Assembly (NCBI GenBank): GCA_018897155.1
Contig: JAHILE010000009.1
Coordinates: 1 to 14,810, forward strand
Source: Nanoarchaeota archaeon
GTDB taxonomy: Archaea > EX4484-52 > LFW-46
Direction of reading: 5' to 3'
Length of the DNA: 14,810 bases
The notes under the pieces are model-generated. The model saw only the letters and a program-made list of their open reading frames with translations, was not told the origin of the DNA and did not search any database. Shown piece by piece: positions 14,101 through 14,810 of this stretch; position 1 is the first letter of the stretch, and every line of letters starts with the position of its first letter. The position numbers were made by a program, and so were the translations under genes.

Positions 14101-14810
14101 ATATTTTATGGTGGACTAAAAATTATACTTGCACGAATTTTGTGGATTATCCATCGAGAAACTTCAAATTTAATGCCACTGACACTCCGGAAGGAAACGT
14201 CCAACAAACGTCATCAACTCCATTCACTCTGCAAAAAGACAATATAAGAATAGATTATGTCTCAGGGAATGAAACAACTGCAACGCTTTCAATACCTACA
14301 AATTTTAGTTTAAGGGCATTTGACATAACCCGCAACAACTACAACATATCTGAAGCACTCTATATGAAATTTAATGTCACAAAGGCAGGGCAGAGCAGCC
14401 CATACTACACTTTGACGCCAGCCTCTTTAAGCAATACAACAGGACATGCAAATTATTCATTTTTACCTGACGGTTCTTTCAGTATCGGAAAGCAGAATTG
14501 GACGGGATTCATTGACACGGTTTCCAGTGGCTGTTATAATTACAATGAATCTCAAGCATATAATGTAACTACAACAGGAACAAACATCCCGCAGATATGG
14601 GGCGAATTTGTGGATGTTGTTGTCGGAGGATGGGGAGATACAAGAAGATTCAATGTAACTGTAAATGACTCTGCAAGCAATGCAACCGTGCGTTTGTGGA
14701 AGTCCACATCAACAGGAGGGCCTTGGACTCAGGTGAACTGGTCGTATTACAACAGTTCGGGATCGGCTGAGAATATCAGCTTTGTGCAGAACTTCCCATG
14801 CACTGCTCCG
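11175..14810 (+). CDS. Large signal-anchored, N-glycosylation-rich surface protein (3' end outside window)
   Basis: One frame is open from ATG 11175 to the window edge (1212 codons without a stop), so the gene is longer than shown. ATG 11202 is an in-frame alternative start. Residues 1-44 are basic, and residues 45-66 form one hydrophobic helix (ASAVSIILAAAFIVVQSL), which by the positive-inside rule acts as an uncleaved anchor with the rest outside. An Asn/Ser-rich low-complexity segment full of N-x-S/T sequons follows to about residue 210. A beta domain with EYYIEYETPAPEM, of a kind I recall from DPANN surface proteins, comes next. A motif GGWGxxRxFxVxVxD...VxLxW recurs at about 12906, 13950 and 14628, so the ectodomain is built of large Ig-like repeats rich in Trp and Cys. 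It is probably an S-layer, adhesin or host-contact protein. Not recognised more precisely. Confidence 0.85.
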   Translation, partial: MGRDLKGSSMKSRYSAPTGFAALLRKIKSSAFGIKKSFVNFKSQASAVSIILAAAFIVVQSLILAVNITNMTYGNSSLITGNFLAGLVNETNMTYENGSSIISILEENATNTEIIISNASQSNSSFNVVNESQDNLLQNYSAPGISPPGAEQANSTEPAANEGLNETIENISQQNQSVAYGIQKNNQNETNENKSIENKTFSKLSATEESSHEPAEVGKPVKWHKTIQIQNNRNINSINQEIELSIPASAENIQVFENNKLKASGRKWIEPLIKAKETKEYYIEYETPAPEMNIKGLSEKERPQDTNRYDVINIYHDDENGTMHYYNVTVKIPYDEKYDVLWKNGFMDIVWLNGTEKFFSEPTSVMKDPAHNVHFIDSNGNGINDTLVFTVPELSAADYGLPGYSCEEYDQTVGYTAIRSETKNYNWTPNYNCLGSGLNCQMVNFTINRRYADVGNAVAAYVQLVHPNTTSYYVSYAADIDSVGCTPPYNATTELIDWNWTCRDSCGGVVSPLGTCNMSKMGFNASSYTVRLVAGNFVLVDVLQIKHTWCWQEAKPQLSNPLLKSESAASWGATTTGGWGERFYFNISVVDPQGDNVNLTLKWNHSANPANNFEYLNNTLCTSCTPERNATLNYKGFACTNADTSVLDTDVFFRINASDNSTTTENNSWGPDLNYYFTIDKDDINSNNITPAWNMTVNRSQAYNFTIQLIDSDRAVSPTSSEIQSTETPIYISKFGSNETFETYYVAINSSGYLNKEMKNISTSWCQDFFYVGQNYWKGGVSSAACFKNNLTQPSPSNAIPFMLYGSFKNTLIFPDGSANFSRGTDTITFNGSVYDDCGAEVTSGVSVTFKMKQGVTEYTCSASYVGSVWKCSISPDYSYTTGYYNVTMMSNKTYYYNGSANRTNAFYLKSIPLLENTAVTPSADGWGSERNFSVNVTDNTGDTVTVYLWEEVPASSGNWIQIGNSQQCNSPCSGNILWWTKNYTCTNFVDYPSRNFKFNATDTPEGNVQQTSSTPFTLQKDNIRIDYVSGNETTATLSIPTNFSLRAFDITRNNYNISEALYMKFNVTKAGQSSPYYTLTPASLSNTTGHANYSFLPDGSFSIGKQNWTGFIDTVSSGCYNYNESQAYNVTTTGTNIPQIWGEFVDVVVGGWGDTRRFNVTVNDSASNATVRLWKSTSTGGPWTQVNWSYYNSSGSAENISFVQNFPCTAP

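Noticed and set aside
1-14810. CRISPR array, tRNA, rRNA or insertion sequence
   Set aside because: I saw no regularly spaced direct repeats of CRISPR length, no cloverleaf with a TTCGA-type T-arm, no conserved rRNA segments, and no transposase-like protein or matching terminal repeats with target duplications.

Overview
This window looks archaeal. It carries the complete Rrp4–Rrp41–Rrp42 exosome core, an archaeal-type HMG-CoA synthase and a TFIIB-like cyclin-fold protein. It also has a MinD-like ATPase next to a protein ending in a SepF domain, and AT-rich TATA promoters. Several genes appear to be read from leaderless or near-leaderless mRNAs, with the start codon 29-30 nt after the first T of the box. 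The large N-glycosylation-rich, signal-anchored surface protein and the small, loosely organised operons suggest a DPANN-type archaeon. That lineage placement is inference, because no rRNA or other phylogenetic marker can be tested here.

Layout. Positions 44-1752 (minus) hold HMG-CoA synthase overlapping a short TFIIB-like gene. Positions 1915-2987 (plus) hold a HEPN/MNT toxin-antitoxin-type pair whose HEPN gene is cut by an in-frame TAA. Positions 3029-4175 hold a small winged-helix gene (minus), divergent from a membrane-anchored OB-fold-like protein and a small membrane protein cut by an in-frame TGA. Positions 4176-4480 are a non-coding region with operator-like repeats. Positions 4481-6979 hold the exosome genes, with a strong stem-loop between rrp41 and rrp42. 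Positions 7173-7544 hold an unrecognised 123-aa protein from a leaderless promoter.

Positions 7553-8512 are a damaged junction. A minus-strand nucleotidyltransferase remnant there abuts a C39-like peptidase gene whose catalytic Cys codon lies upstream of any usable start. Positions 8513-10517 are the most notable part. A minD-like gene (C-terminal amphipathic tail) is followed by a 361-aa coiled-coil protein ending in a SepF-like domain, and the pair is flanked by two near-identical 22-bp palindromes. Positions 10520-10906 hold a small minus-strand protein whose frame appears to begin at a non-standard GTA codon. From 11175 to the window end there is one uninterrupted reading frame of more than 1200 codons for a surface glycoprotein.

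The exosome genes presumably act together in 3'-5' RNA degradation. The MinD/SepF pair is a candidate division or membrane-positioning module. The accessory genes each carry a single lesion while the core genes are intact. That pattern could be real decay or consensus error, and reads would settle it.
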